Shown in pieces: positions 7,600-16,134 of a DNA stretch of 64,000 nt. Numbering within the stretch: the first letter of the stretch is position 1; the number at the start of each line of letters is the position of its first letter. Below the pieces are notes generated by a model. It was given only the letters and a program-made list of their open reading frames with translations, did no database searches and was not told where the DNA came from. This DNA is from Chloroflexota bacterium (GTDB lineage Bacteria; Chloroflexota; Dormibacteria; Dormibacterales; Dormibacteraceae). The stretch covers positions 198,881-262,880 of the forward strand of contig VBIW01000036.1 in the NCBI GenBank assembly GCA_005880915.1, in the 5' to 3' direction. The translations under genes and the position numbers were made by a program.

Positions 7600-8659
7600 T
7601 TCGCTTCACCACCTGCGAGTCGATGTCCACCGCAAATCTTCCGCCCGGGTTGTCGACGATCCACACATGGAGCATCGGCGGGATGCTGACGTCGATGGCG
7701 CCGATTGGACATGTCGCAGTGGGCGTCATCAAGCTGAACTCCACCCCGAGAGGTGTGAAGCAGATGTTTTGATGCTGATGCCACGCTGTGAGCGGCCCTC
7801 CCGGATCGGGGCCGAACTGGCCGATGTGCTGCATCTGGAACATGGCCCCAAGCAGGACGGGCCCATGCTTTGTGTTCGCATAGACGAGACCCTGAGGATG
7901 CTGTGGGTCCATCACGTATCCCGCGTAACGCTGGTTCATCCAGTGTGTCGATGGTTGATCCTGGGGCCCGCCCGGTCTGTAACCTGCGGCCGATGCGACG
8001 CGCCAGTCGCGGTACGGCGCGATGGCTGCCGCGGTCTCGTCGTAGAGCCTCTGCGCAGCAGCCGTCTGTTCGGGCGTCGGGACGTCGTTGGTCGGCTGGA
8101 GGACCGCGCCCGCGTGAGCGTGCTGCGCGTCAGGCCGAGCCAGGTCGACGATCCATACGACCGACATGCTCACCACAGTGAGGAGTGGAACCGCGATCCC
8201 GAGGGCGCTCCAGCGCCACGCCCGGTGCGGTCTGCCCGGCTCGCCACGCACCGGAATCAGAACCAGGCCGAGCGTCGTGAGCTCTAGAAGCTTCGTCGCG
8301 AGCGCCACCTGGTCTGGGCTGTCGAAGCCGAGCACTATGAAGCCGGCGTAGCCGAGCAGGGTCATCGTGATAAGCGCCGACGAAGCGAGCCGCCACCAGC
8401 GCCAGGTGAAGAGCTGCGACAGGACCAGGTAAGCGACGCCGTTGAGCCCGAACAAGACCGCGGTGATGGGCTCGCCCAGGTGAGTCCAGACGAGCCCGAG
8501 GTGGATCGCCCCTGCCGTCGCCATCAAGACAGATGCCGCAAGCACCGTGCCAGACGCGGCTTGGCGCACGCGCCTGCGCCTCACGAGGTAGATGGCTGGC
8601 GGAAGCGCCAGAAGACCGGTGTACAGGGCTATCGCGTGGTCTGGCGCGATGTCGAACAT
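7586..8659 (-). CDS. Seven-helix membrane protein with a conserved His-rich extracytoplasmic domain
   Basis: The real gene begins ATG at 8659 (357 residues); the longer frame upstream is a shadow of the kinase gene. About seven membrane helices occupy residues 1-195. The C-terminal 160 residues lie outside: RLYDETAAAIAPYRDWRVASAAGY, then THWMNQRYAGYVMDP, GLVYANTKHGPVLLGAMFQMQH and WHQHQNICFTPLG. The clustered His, Met and Cys residues look like a metal or small-ligand site. I recall similar C-terminal domains in actinobacterial proteins of unknown function. It starts 22 bases after the kinase stop, so it is probably a target or partner of that two-component system. Confidence 0.7.
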   Translation of the reverse strand: MFDIAPDHAIALYTGLLALPPAIYLVRRRRVRQAASGTVLAASVLMATAGAIHLGLVWTHLGEPITAVLFGLNGVAYLVLSQLFTWRWWRLASSALITMTLLGYAGFIVLGFDSPDQVALATKLLELTTLGLVLIPVRGEPGRPHRAWRWSALGIAVPLLTVVSMSVVWIVDLARPDAQHAHAGAVLQPTNDVPTPEQTAAAQRLYDETAAAIAPYRDWRVASAAGYRPGGPQDQPSTHWMNQRYAGYVMDPQHPQGLVYANTKHGPVLLGAMFQMQHIGQFGPDPGGPLTAWHQHQNICFTPLGVEFSLMTPTATCPIGAIDVSIPPMLHVWIVDNPGGRFAVDIDSQVVKRIDQG

Positions 8660-8681
8660 GCCACGAGCGTGGCGGGCTCGG

Positions 8682-10016
8682 TTAAGAAGCGCGTAAGAGA
8701 GGAAGGTCGACGAGAAACGCGGCCCCGCCGATGATGGCCTCACCCGCGATGATGCGGCCATGGTGCTCTGCGACGATCCATCGCGCGATTGCGAGTCCAA
8801 GTCCCGCGTGCGAGCCGGAGCGCGCAGCGTCAGCACGATAGAACCGCTCGAAGATTCGCTCTCGGTCGTCGGCCTCGACCCCAGGCCCATCGTCGGCGAG
8901 CACGAGGCGGGCCCAGCCGGACTCCGAATACAGCCGGACCTCGATCGTCGAGCGCGCGTAGCGAAACGCGTTGTCGAGCAGGATCCAGAGCAGCTGGCGC
9001 ACCGCGTCCTCGTCGCCATCCACTGAAATGGCCTCCGCGCTGACAGTCAGACGGGTCTCCGGGTGTGCACCAGATGCCTGGCGACACACCTCGTCGACCA
9101 GCGACTTCAGATCGACCGCAGTCAACGCAAGCTGCAGCCCTGAATCCGCGCGGGCGAGCGTCAGCATTCGGTCGACGAGCCTGGACATGCGCGCCCCCTC
9201 CTCCAGGATGTCCGCCGCAGCGGCCTGGCGCACCGCGTCGCCAACCTCGCGCGACGCCAGCAGGCCGGCGTTGCCCTCGATCGTCGTCAAGGGCGTGCGC
9301 AGCTCGTGCGAGGCGTCCGCCACAAAACGGCGCTGTGACTCGAACGCATCCTGCAGCCGGCTCAGCATCCCGTTGAAGCTCGCGGCGAGCACGGCCACCT
9401 CGTCGCGGCCTCTGGTCGCAGGCAGGCGGCGGCCGAAATCGCGTGTGCGGCCGATCTCCTCGGCTGCCACGGCGGTCGCCTCGAGCGGCGCGAGCGCCCG
9501 GCCCGCCACCAGCCAGGAGGCGATCATCGCCGCGGCAAGCGCCGGCACCGAGGAGATGACCAGGAAGACGACGATGCCAGAAACGTTGCTTTGCACCACC
9601 CGGACCGACTGTCCTGTCATCACGTATCCACCGCCGTACGGAAGCACATAGAGCCGCAGTGAGCCCTGGGTTGCAAATGCGCCCCGGTGCTTCGTGGCCT
9701 GGTCCAGCAGAGAGGGCGCCGCGAGCGGCGCCGCTCCGTTCAGGACGCCGGTCGAGTAGATCACCGAGCCGTCTGCACCCATCAGCTCGACGAACACGTC
9801 CGTGCTCTTGCTCAAGTCCGATGGTGCGACGGGCGCCTGCTGACCTGGCACGGTAACGACCGAGGCCGCGGCGTCGTGGGCGCGCGTGCGTAGTGCGTCG
9901 TCCTGGTTGGTGACTGCGTTCCGTGACAGCAGCGTGTAAAGCAGCAAGCCGAAGATCAGCAGCGCCAGCGCGACCACGCCGCCGCCGAAGAACGCGAGCC
10001 GGGCGCGGAGCGGCAC
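8682..10016 (-). CDS. Sensor histidine kinase (MprB/PrrB type)
   Basis: This 444-residue kinase starts GTG at 10016, overlapping the regulator stop by one base (TAGTG). Order: membrane helix about 8-30, an extracytoplasmic sensor loop about 31-145, second helix about 146-170, HAMP, then the HisKA H-box SHELRTPLTT, N-box DNAFRYA, G1 DDGPGVE and G2 HAGLGLAIA. All catalytic motifs are intact. It phosphorylates the OmpR-type regulator encoded just upstream. The cue is unknown, but the two downstream membrane proteins point to an envelope signal. Confidence 0.93.
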   Translation of the reverse strand: MPLRARLAFFGGGVVALALLIFGLLLYTLLSRNAVTNQDDALRTRAHDAAASVVTVPGQQAPVAPSDLSKSTDVFVELMGADGSVIYSTGVLNGAAPLAAPSLLDQATKHRGAFATQGSLRLYVLPYGGGYVMTGQSVRVVQSNVSGIVVFLVISSVPALAAAMIASWLVAGRALAPLEATAVAAEEIGRTRDFGRRLPATRGRDEVAVLAASFNGMLSRLQDAFESQRRFVADASHELRTPLTTIEGNAGLLASREVGDAVRQAAAADILEEGARMSRLVDRMLTLARADSGLQLALTAVDLKSLVDEVCRQASGAHPETRLTVSAEAISVDGDEDAVRQLLWILLDNAFRYARSTIEVRLYSESGWARLVLADDGPGVEADDRERIFERFYRADAARSGSHAGLGLAIARWIVAEHHGRIIAGEAIIGGAAFLVDLPLLRAS

Positions 10017-10672
10017 TATTCGTGCAGGGCGTAGCCGGCGCCGCGCTTTGTGTGCAGGAGCCTGGGCTCCCCAAGCTTCTGGCGCAGGTAACCGATGTAT
10101 ACAGCCACCACGTTGTCACTCTCGGCCTCGCCCCTCCAGACGGCGTCAATGAGCTGTTCGCGCGACAGGACCTGCCGCGGATGGCGGAGGAAGTGCCGTA
10201 GGAGCTCGAACTCCGTCGCCGTGAGGTCGATCGTTCGGTCACCGCGCCACGCGCCGCGGCTCGACGGCTCGAGCCGGAGGTCGCCGAAGCGGAGGTGCTC
10301 CGCCACAGCGGTACGTCGCAGGAGGGCGCGCACCCGAGCGAGCAGCTCCTCGTAGGCGAAAGGTTTCACGAGGTAGTCGTCCGCCCCGGAGTCCAGCCCG
10401 CGGACACGCTCCTCGGTGCCGCCGAGCGCCGTCAGCAGGAGGATCGGCACGGGTCCGGTCGCGCGGAGCTTCCTGCAGACGGCGATGCCGTCCAGGCCAG
10501 GCAGCATGATGTCCAGGACGACGAGGTCGAAAGGCCGCTCGCGGGCGCGCCTCAGCGCGTCGCCCCCGTCCCCCGCCCCCTCTACGTCGTGGCCCTCCGC
10601 CGCGAGGACTCGTTCAAGCGTGGCCGCAAGCCGCGGGTCGTCTTCGACCACCAGGATGCGGGAGCCAGCCAT
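10016..10672 (-). CDS. OmpR-family response regulator
   Basis: The protein has 218 residues. The N-terminal receiver has the acidic pair in VVEDDPRL, the phospho-acceptor Asp in LVVLDIMLPGLDG, Thr in LLLTALG and Lys in YLVKPF. The C-terminal winged helix (TEFELLRHFLRHPRQVLSREQLIDAVW ... VYIGYLRQKLGEPRLLHTKRGAGYAL) is classical OmpR/PhoB type. It is first gene of a run with the cognate kinase and two membrane proteins, so the four genes probably form one operon that it may autoregulate from the 117-bp gap before the divergent YCII gene. Confidence 0.94.
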   Translation of the reverse strand: MAGSRILVVEDDPRLAATLERVLAAEGHDVEGAGDGGDALRRARERPFDLVVLDIMLPGLDGIAVCRKLRATGPVPILLLTALGGTEERVRGLDSGADDYLVKPFAYEELLARVRALLRRTAVAEHLRFGDLRLEPSSRGAWRGDRTIDLTATEFELLRHFLRHPRQVLSREQLIDAVWRGEAESDNVVAVYIGYLRQKLGEPRLLHTKRGAGYALHE

Positions 10673-10789
10673 CGGACCGATTTATAGACCAGTGCTTGTG
10701 GATTCGATAAGAGCTGTCGAATTCGCTGCCGCCCATTCGTCGTGTGGGATGAGTCCAAAAGACATCACACGCAAGAGGAGAAGACAGAT

Positions 10790-11113
10790 ATGGCGAATTT
10801 CGTACTTCTGTACACCGGAGGCAGCGCCGGCACCACCCCCGCCGAGCGGGAGAAGGCGATGCAGGCGTGGGGCGGCTGGTTCGGCAAGCTGGGCGACAAG
10901 ATCGTCGACGCCGGCAACCCGTTCAGCGAGCACGCGAAGAACGTATCGAACGGCGGCACGGTGCATGAGGGCCCGGTGGGCAACCCTCCCGCGACCGGCT
11001 ACTCGATCCTCAAGGCAGACTCGCTGAACGCTGCGGCCGAGCTGGCGAAGGGCTGCCCCGTGCTGCAGTCGGGGGGCAAGATCACGGTCTACGAGATAAC
11101 GCCGGCAATGTAG
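10790..11113 (+). CDS. YCII-related protein
   Basis: This 107-residue protein starts ATG at 10790 behind AGAGGAG. It has the ferredoxin-like alpha/beta fold signature of YCII/DGPF proteins: FVLLYTGG, a central helix KAMQAWGGWFGKLGDKIVDAGNPF, and a final GYSILKADSLNAAAELAKGCPVL strand-helix. Members occur alone or fused to sigma factors; some have weak dehydrochlorinase-like activity, but most are uncharacterised. It lies divergent to the two-component operon and is followed by inverted repeats. Confidence 0.8.
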   Translation: MANFVLLYTGGSAGTTPAEREKAMQAWGGWFGKLGDKIVDAGNPFSEHAKNVSNGGTVHEGPVGNPPATGYSILKADSLNAAAELAKGCPVLQSGGKITVYEITPAM

Positions 11114-11119
11114 CCACGC

Positions 11120-11191
11120 CCCTCTCCCCAGATCCCTGGCGGCAAGCGCATACGGATGGGACCTATTGATCGCTCCCCTGAGGGGAGAGGG
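11120..11191. repeat. Nested inverted repeats between convergent genes, possible terminator
   Basis: CCCTCTCCCC at 11120-11129 is the reverse complement of GGGGAGAGGG at 11182-11191. The right copy also folds locally as CTCCCC-TGA-GGGGAG at 11173-11187. These lie between the convergent YCII and transglutaminase genes. No T-run is present. Confidence 0.4.
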
Positions 11192-11194
11192 TGC

Positions 11195-12058
11195 CTAATC
11201 GACTTCGATTAAGGTCACTCGTTTCGTCGCCGTAAGCCGGCCTCTGGCGCCCGAAAGGTACGTGCCCGAGGTCGGCGCCACATCCGAGTAGTCGCCGCCG
11301 ATCGCGACGGTCACGTAGCCGAGCCCTCCACGGCTCGCATGGGTGGGGTCGAACGTGTGGGCGATCGCGTCCCCGGTTCCATCACCCGTCGGCAGCACGA
11401 CCTCAACCCACGCATGAGTCCCGCCCTGGCCCAGCAGGTGGCCCGACACGTAGCGCGACGGCAGTGCGCACGCGCGGCAGAGCGCGAGCATCACATGCGC
11501 GTAGTCCTGGCAGACGCCGGCGCCCATCTCGAGTGCCTGCGCCGCGGTGGTGCGAACGCCGGTCGATCCCCAGCGGTACGTCATCGACTGGTAGACCCAG
11601 TCGTTGATCCGATCGGCGAGGGGCAGACCCCATTCGGCCGCGGCCGCAAGGTCGTCCGCCGCCCGCAGGATTGCGTCGTCAGCCTCGGTGAGCAGGGAGG
11701 GTTCGAGCAGGTAACCGTCCGCGAGCCAGCCGTCGGGAAGCCGATTCGGCTCCGCCGCCCGTCGCTCGACGGAGACCTCGGCGACGAACTCGATCGCGTC
11801 CGGCACGCGCGGCGCAAAGACGTCGACAATCATGTTGCCGAAACGGTCGCTTCGGTTCTCGAGGCGAGCGCCGTCGAGCTCGACCGACACGTCGTGCCAT
11901 AACCTCCGCTGGTCTCCGAAGCGCTCGGGAGGAATGACCACCAGGCGGTGATTCAGGTCCCTGATCGGTTCCGGGTACTCATAGCGAAACGTCTGGCGCA
12001 GCAGGTATGCCGCCCGACTGGCGGAGCTCCAGTCGACGGAGGCCGGGTCGATCGCCAT
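11195..12058 (-). CDS. Transglutaminase-like cysteine hydrolase (TG1)
   Basis: The protein has 287 residues; ATG at 12058 is chosen because it forms a TGATG overlap with the preceding stop. An N-terminal bacterial transglutaminase beta domain (LRQTFRYEYPEPIRDLNHRL) precedes the catalytic domain with the Cys-His-Asp triad: GAGVCQDYAHVM, GTHAWVEVV and HTFDPTH. Such proteins hydrolyse or transfer acyl groups on Gln/Asn or isopeptide bonds. It is second in a two-gene minus-strand run that is divergent from the ATP-grasp, alpha-E and third transglutaminase genes, so it very likely belongs to the same modification system. Confidence 0.88.
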   Translation of the reverse strand: MAIDPASVDWSSASRAAYLLRQTFRYEYPEPIRDLNHRLVVIPPERFGDQRRLWHDVSVELDGARLENRSDRFGNMIVDVFAPRVPDAIEFVAEVSVERRAAEPNRLPDGWLADGYLLEPSLLTEADDAILRAADDLAAAAEWGLPLADRINDWVYQSMTYRWGSTGVRTTAAQALEMGAGVCQDYAHVMLALCRACALPSRYVSGHLLGQGGTHAWVEVVLPTGDGTGDAIAHTFDPTHASRGGLGYVTVAIGGDYSDVAPTSGTYLSGARGRLTATKRVTLIEVD

Positions 12059-12861
12059 CACGACGCCTCCTCGGCCCAGACAGTCATCGAGCGAAAGGCG
12101 GCAGGCCCGAACGTGGTCAGCATTGCGACGTCCAGGGCGTCACGGCCCCGGCCGATCAGCACCCGCCCGACCCGCCGCATGTTGTTACGCGGGTCAAACG
12201 TCCACCAGCGATCGCCGAGGTAAACCTCCATCCAGGCCGCGAAATCCATCGGATCCGGGTTCACTGGCACATACAGGTCCGGCAGGTAGCCGAAGACGTA
12301 ACGCGCCGGGATGTTCATCGCCCTGCAAAAAGTGATCCCGAGATGGGCCAGGTCGCGGCAGACTCCCCTGCCTTGCTCCAGCACGTCAACCGCCGTGGTC
12401 AGCGGGTTGCTAGCGCCGTATTGAAACTTGATGTTGTCGTGGACCCAGTCGCAGATCGCTTGCACCCTCACTCCGCCGGGCTCTGTCTGGCCGAACAGCT
12501 CCCAGGCCATCCCCATGAGCCGGTCGGACAGGCAGTAGCGGCTGGGCAGTGTGAAGTGGAGCAGGTCTCCCGGCACCTCGTGGACCGGAAGCTGCGGCGC
12601 GGCCGTGCCGTCGGGATCGGGTTCGTCCGGAACGGCGACCACCGCGTCATAGCGCAGCACCAGCTCACCCTCTGGCATCACGAGACGTTTGACGGGGTTG
12701 CCGTAGAAGTCGGCGTACTCGTCGACAGGCACCGGCGGCTGGGTCGCCCAGGTCTCGGTGACGAGCTGATGGCTGGCGTCGGAACGCGGGCGCACCTGGA
12801 CCGTGGCCACAGTGGGGGCGCTCACGTCGTATTTGAACTCGCAGCCGACCCGTAGATCGAT
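12058..12861 (-). CDS. Transglutaminase-like protein (TG2), catalytic His position changed, start unclear
   Basis: About 267 residues fit the N-terminal beta domain plus transglutaminase core. The Cys motif GRGVCRDLAHLGITFCRAMN and the Asp motif WWTFDPRNN are present, but where HAW is usual the sequence reads DFAAWMEV. The family start (LRVGCEFKYDV) has no ATG, GTG or TTG in frame for over 60 codons upstream; ATC at 12861 is given as the best boundary. Its stop overlaps TG1. It may be a non-catalytic partner or use another base. The 5' end faces the ATP-grasp gene about 40 bases away. Confidence 0.75.
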   Translation of the reverse strand: MDLRVGCEFKYDVSAPTVATVQVRPRSDASHQLVTETWATQPPVPVDEYADFYGNPVKRLVMPEGELVLRYDAVVAVPDEPDPDGTAAPQLPVHEVPGDLLHFTLPSRYCLSDRLMGMAWELFGQTEPGGVRVQAICDWVHDNIKFQYGASNPLTTAVDVLEQGRGVCRDLAHLGITFCRAMNIPARYVFGYLPDLYVPVNPDPMDFAAWMEVYLGDRWWTFDPRNNMRRVGRVLIGRGRDALDVAMLTTFGPAAFRSMTVWAEEAS

Positions 12862-12900
12862 CGTTTTTGCAGGTTGCGGGATGGCGCAGACACTATAGCG

Positions 12901-14376
12901 GTGGGTTTCGTGAATCTCGATGCCAACTACCGGTTCAACGGCTTCTATGACGAGATGCTTGCGGCCGCCGGCCGGCCGAGACCCGCCTACCGCCGACTCT
13001 ACGAGCAGCTGAACCGGCTCGGCCCTGACGAGCTGCAGCGCCGGCACGGTCTGGCGATTCAGATGTTCCGCAACCACGGCATCACCTTTGCCGTCTATCC
13101 GGACACCCAGGGCACGGAGAAGGTCTTTCCGTTCGACATCATCCCGAGGGTCATAGAAGCGGGCACGTGGCGGCGCCTCGAGCAAGGGCTGACGCAGCGG
13201 CTGCGGGCACTGAACCTCTTCCTGGACGACGTCTACGGACGCAAACTGATCTTGAAGCAAAGGGCCATCCCGCCCGAGATCGTCTTGAGCAGCTCGCTCT
13301 ACCTGCGCGAGATCGAGGGTCTCGCCGTCCCGCACGGTATCCACAGCCACATCGCGGGGATCGACCTCGTCCGGAACGAGAAGGGCGATTTCCTCGTCCT
13401 CGAGGACAACCTGCGCACGCCGTCTGGCGCCTCGTATGTCCAGGCGAACAGGTACGTCATGAAGCGGATCCTTCCCGACCTGTTCGCCGGCTATCCCGTG
13501 CGCCCGGTCGAAGGCTACGTCCACGAGCTGCTCCGTCACCTGCGCTGGCTCGCCCCCAAGGACGTGGACGAACCGACTGTCGTGCTCCTCACGCCCGGAA
13601 TCAACAACTCCGCCTACTACGAGCATCTGTACCTCGCCAAGCAAATGGGCATAGAGCTCGTCGAAGGCACCGATCTTGTCGTCGACGACGACCACGTCTT
13701 CATGCGGACCACACGAGGACTGCGGCCTGTACACGTGATCTATCGACGTATCGACGATGAGTGGCTGGACCCGATTTTCGGCCGCCAGGAGTCCTTGGTC
13801 GGGGTCGCCGGCCTGGTCAATGCGTATCGCGCCGGCAACGTCGCGATCGCCAACGCACTGGGCAACGGGGTCGCCGACGACAAGGCCGTCTATGCGCTTG
13901 TGCCGCGGATCATCCGCTACTACCTCGACGAAGACCCGATCCTGCCGAACGTGGAGACGTTCCTCTGTGCGATCGATTCCGACTGTCGGTACGTGCTCGA
14001 GCATCTCGACCAGCTCGTGGTGAAGACGGTGGATGGATCGGGCGGGTACGGAATGCTCATCGGGACCACGTCGACCAAGGACGAGCGCGAGGAGTTCCGG
14101 CGCCGCATCGTCGCGGCCCCACGCTCCTTCGTCGCTCAGCCTGTGGTCTCGCTGTCCGTGCAGCCGGTGCTCGACGGAGGAACGCTGCGCCCGGGACACC
14201 AGGATCTCCGGCCGTTCGTCCTCACCGGACCAGACGTCTACGTCACGCCAGGCGGCCTTACACGTGTCGCTTTGAAGCCCGGCTCTCTGATTGTCAACAG
14301 CTCGCAGGGCGGGGGGAGCCGCGACACGTGGGTCATGGCACAGGGCGAGCACGAGGAGCGGGAAACCGGTGCTTAG
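12901..14376 (+). CDS. Circularly permuted ATP-grasp protein (type 2, DUF404/DUF407)
   Basis: This protein of about 491 residues uses GTG at 12901; TTG at 12874 and GTG at 12910 are alternatives. Signature stretches are GITFAVYPDTQGTEKVFPFDIIPRVI, LNLFLDDVYG, DFLVLEDNLRTPSGASYV, NPxN-like TPGINNSAYYEH, VKTVDGSGGYGM and IVNSSQGGGSRDTWV. This order defines the permuted ATP-grasp family predicted to ligate amino acids or peptides by acyl-phosphate chemistry. It is followed with overlap by the alpha-E gene and TG3, the usual partners of this family. Substrates are unknown. Confidence 0.9.
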   Translation: MGFVNLDANYRFNGFYDEMLAAAGRPRPAYRRLYEQLNRLGPDELQRRHGLAIQMFRNHGITFAVYPDTQGTEKVFPFDIIPRVIEAGTWRRLEQGLTQRLRALNLFLDDVYGRKLILKQRAIPPEIVLSSSLYLREIEGLAVPHGIHSHIAGIDLVRNEKGDFLVLEDNLRTPSGASYVQANRYVMKRILPDLFAGYPVRPVEGYVHELLRHLRWLAPKDVDEPTVVLLTPGINNSAYYEHLYLAKQMGIELVEGTDLVVDDDHVFMRTTRGLRPVHVIYRRIDDEWLDPIFGRQESLVGVAGLVNAYRAGNVAIANALGNGVADDKAVYALVPRIIRYYLDEDPILPNVETFLCAIDSDCRYVLEHLDQLVVKTVDGSGGYGMLIGTTSTKDEREEFRRRIVAAPRSFVAQPVVSLSVQPVLDGGTLRPGHQDLRPFVLTGPDVYVTPGGLTRVALKPGSLIVNSSQGGGSRDTWVMAQGEHEERETGA

Positions 14377-15322
14377 CCGCAACGCGACGTCTCTGACACT
14401 GTTCGGCCGCCACCTCGAACGCGCCGACCACCTGGCGCGGATCCTCGGCGTACACGTGGCTCTGGCGCTCGACCGGACGGACGAGCCAGGGCCTGAGTTC
14501 TGGGTTCGTTTCATGGAGCTGGCGGGTTGGCGCGGCAGCGACACGGGCCAGCGCGACCAGGCGGTCGAGATGGTGGTCAGCGGCTCGCTGGGGCCCTCAG
14601 TCCTGGCCAGCATCGCGGCCGCCCGGCTCGCCGCGCAGGCGGTGCGGCCAACGCTGCCGACCGAGCTCTACGAGCAGATCAACACGCTCCACTGGCGGAG
14701 CAGGGAGGCCCCCTGGCAGCGCGACCTCTATCCGTTCTTGATGGATGTGCAAATGAGCATCCGGCTGTCCGACGGACTGCTCGAGGACACCATGTTCCAC
14801 GACGAAGCACGCGATTTCGTGCTCCTGGGGAAATTCGTCGAGCGCGCGGCGAACGTCACCACTGTCGTCACCCGCAAATCGGCGGAGCTCGCCGACACGC
14901 CGGAGGACGCCCTCGAATGGACGGCGGTGCTCAAGTCGTGCTTTGCGTTCGAGTCATACCAGGCGCATTACGGAGCCGGCGTGAGCGCCGACCGGGTCAT
15001 CGAGTGTCTGCTGCTCGATCGCGCCCTTCCGCGCTCCGCCCGTTTCTCGGTCTCGACTGCTCTCGAGGCTGTGACGCGCATCGAAGGCAAGACGCGGAAT
15101 TCGAGGCCGATGAAGCTGCTGGCTCGACTCAACGGCATGTACCTGGCCGCCAACACAGAGACCATCGCCGAGCACCCGCTCGAATTCGATGCAGAATGTC
15201 GTGCGCTGCTTCGCCAGCTCGAGGTCGCGCTGCGCGAGACCTACTTCCATCCGAGCAAGGTGCCCGCCACAGTCACAGGCGAGGAGGGCCGCGGCATGCC
15301 CCAACAACAGCAACAGCGATGA
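14369..15322 (+). CDS. Alpha-E domain protein (DUF403)
   Basis: The protein has 317 residues from GTG at 14369, which overlaps the ATP-grasp stop by eight bases and follows GAGGAGCGGG. It is all-helical, beginning with SLTLFGRHLERADHLARILGVH (an ERAxxxAR helix) and repeated later as DFVLLGKFVERAANVTTVV, the double signature of the alpha-E family. The C-terminus ends in polyglutamine QQQQQ. Alpha-E proteins occur almost only beside permuted ATP-grasp and transglutaminase genes and are presumed carriers, substrates or scaffolds for the modification. Confidence 0.9.
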   Translation: MLSRNATSLTLFGRHLERADHLARILGVHVALALDRTDEPGPEFWVRFMELAGWRGSDTGQRDQAVEMVVSGSLGPSVLASIAAARLAAQAVRPTLPTELYEQINTLHWRSREAPWQRDLYPFLMDVQMSIRLSDGLLEDTMFHDEARDFVLLGKFVERAANVTTVVTRKSAELADTPEDALEWTAVLKSCFAFESYQAHYGAGVSADRVIECLLLDRALPRSARFSVSTALEAVTRIEGKTRNSRPMKLLARLNGMYLAANTETIAEHPLEFDAECRALLRQLEVALRETYFHPSKVPATVTGEEGRGMPQQQQQR

Positions 15323-16134
15323 AGCTCGAGATCGTGCATAGCACCCGTTACAGGTACACCGGGCCCATAGCAGAGACGGTGATGGAGGTCCGGCTGCGGC
15401 CGATGGACGGCAACGGCCAGCGGTGCCTCGACTTCAGCCTCGAGCTCAGCCACGGCGTCAAACCGCAGACATACATCGACGGGTTTGGCAACCACGTCCA
15501 CTACTTCAACCTGGTGCGGCCTCACTCAGGCCTGAGCGTGGTCAGCCGCTCGACTGTCGAGACCGGACTGCCCGCGGATGACGATCCCGGCGAAGAGCTG
15601 GTACAGGACTTTCTGCGCTTTCGCGCGCCCGTGAAAGAGGTCGACGGGGTGCGCGAGCTGGCGCTGCGCCATGCGGTCACGGACCCGTCCTCGCCCGCCG
15701 AAGTCGAGCGCGCGCTCGATGAGCTGACGATCGCGATCAGCCGCGACTTCACATACGACCGGACTGTGACGAACGTGTACAGCGCAGTCGACGACCTGCT
15801 CGTGCTGCGGGCGGGTGTGTGCCAGGACTTCGCCCACCTCTTCATCGCGGTCGCGAGGGCGATGGGCGTACCGGCCCGCTACGTCAGCGGATACATCCAC
15901 TCGCCGGGCGAGAAGGCGGCGACCGCATCACACGCGTGGGCCGAGGCATGGATCGGGGGCCGGGGCTGGATCGGGTTCGACGCGACGCATCCCATCAGGA
16001 CGACACCGCATCACGTGCGACTCGCGGTCGGGCGGGACTACACGGACGCGGCGCCGACGCGAGGCGTCTACGTCGGGTCGGCGGCCGGCACGATGGCGAT
16101 CAGCGTCAAGACGCACGCGCTCGGCTCGCTCTAG
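15319..16134 (+). CDS. Transglutaminase-like cysteine hydrolase (TG3)
   Basis: This 271-residue protein starts ATG at 15319, overlapping the alpha-E stop (ATGA). The N-terminal beta domain starts LEIVHSTRYRYTGPIAETVMEVRLRP. The catalytic core keeps the triad: RAGVCQDFAHLFIAVARAMG, ASHAWAEAWIGG and GFDATHP. The ending DYTDAAPTRGVYVG is typical of the subgroup that accompanies ATP-grasp/alpha-E pairs. It is the most canonical of the three transglutaminase proteins here. No secretion signal is visible, so it works in the cytoplasm, probably releasing or transferring the ligated product. Confidence 0.92.
   Translation: MKLEIVHSTRYRYTGPIAETVMEVRLRPMDGNGQRCLDFSLELSHGVKPQTYIDGFGNHVHYFNLVRPHSGLSVVSRSTVETGLPADDDPGEELVQDFLRFRAPVKEVDGVRELALRHAVTDPSSPAEVERALDELTIAISRDFTYDRTVTNVYSAVDDLLVLRAGVCQDFAHLFIAVARAMGVPARYVSGYIHSPGEKAATASHAWAEAWIGGRGWIGFDATHPIRTTPHHVRLAVGRDYTDAAPTRGVYVGSAAGTMAISVKTHALGSL

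Noticed and set aside
12862..14613. Very long minus-strand frame opposite the ATP-grasp gene
   Set aside because: It is the antisense shadow of a well supported gene; only the part up to about 12861 has family similarity.
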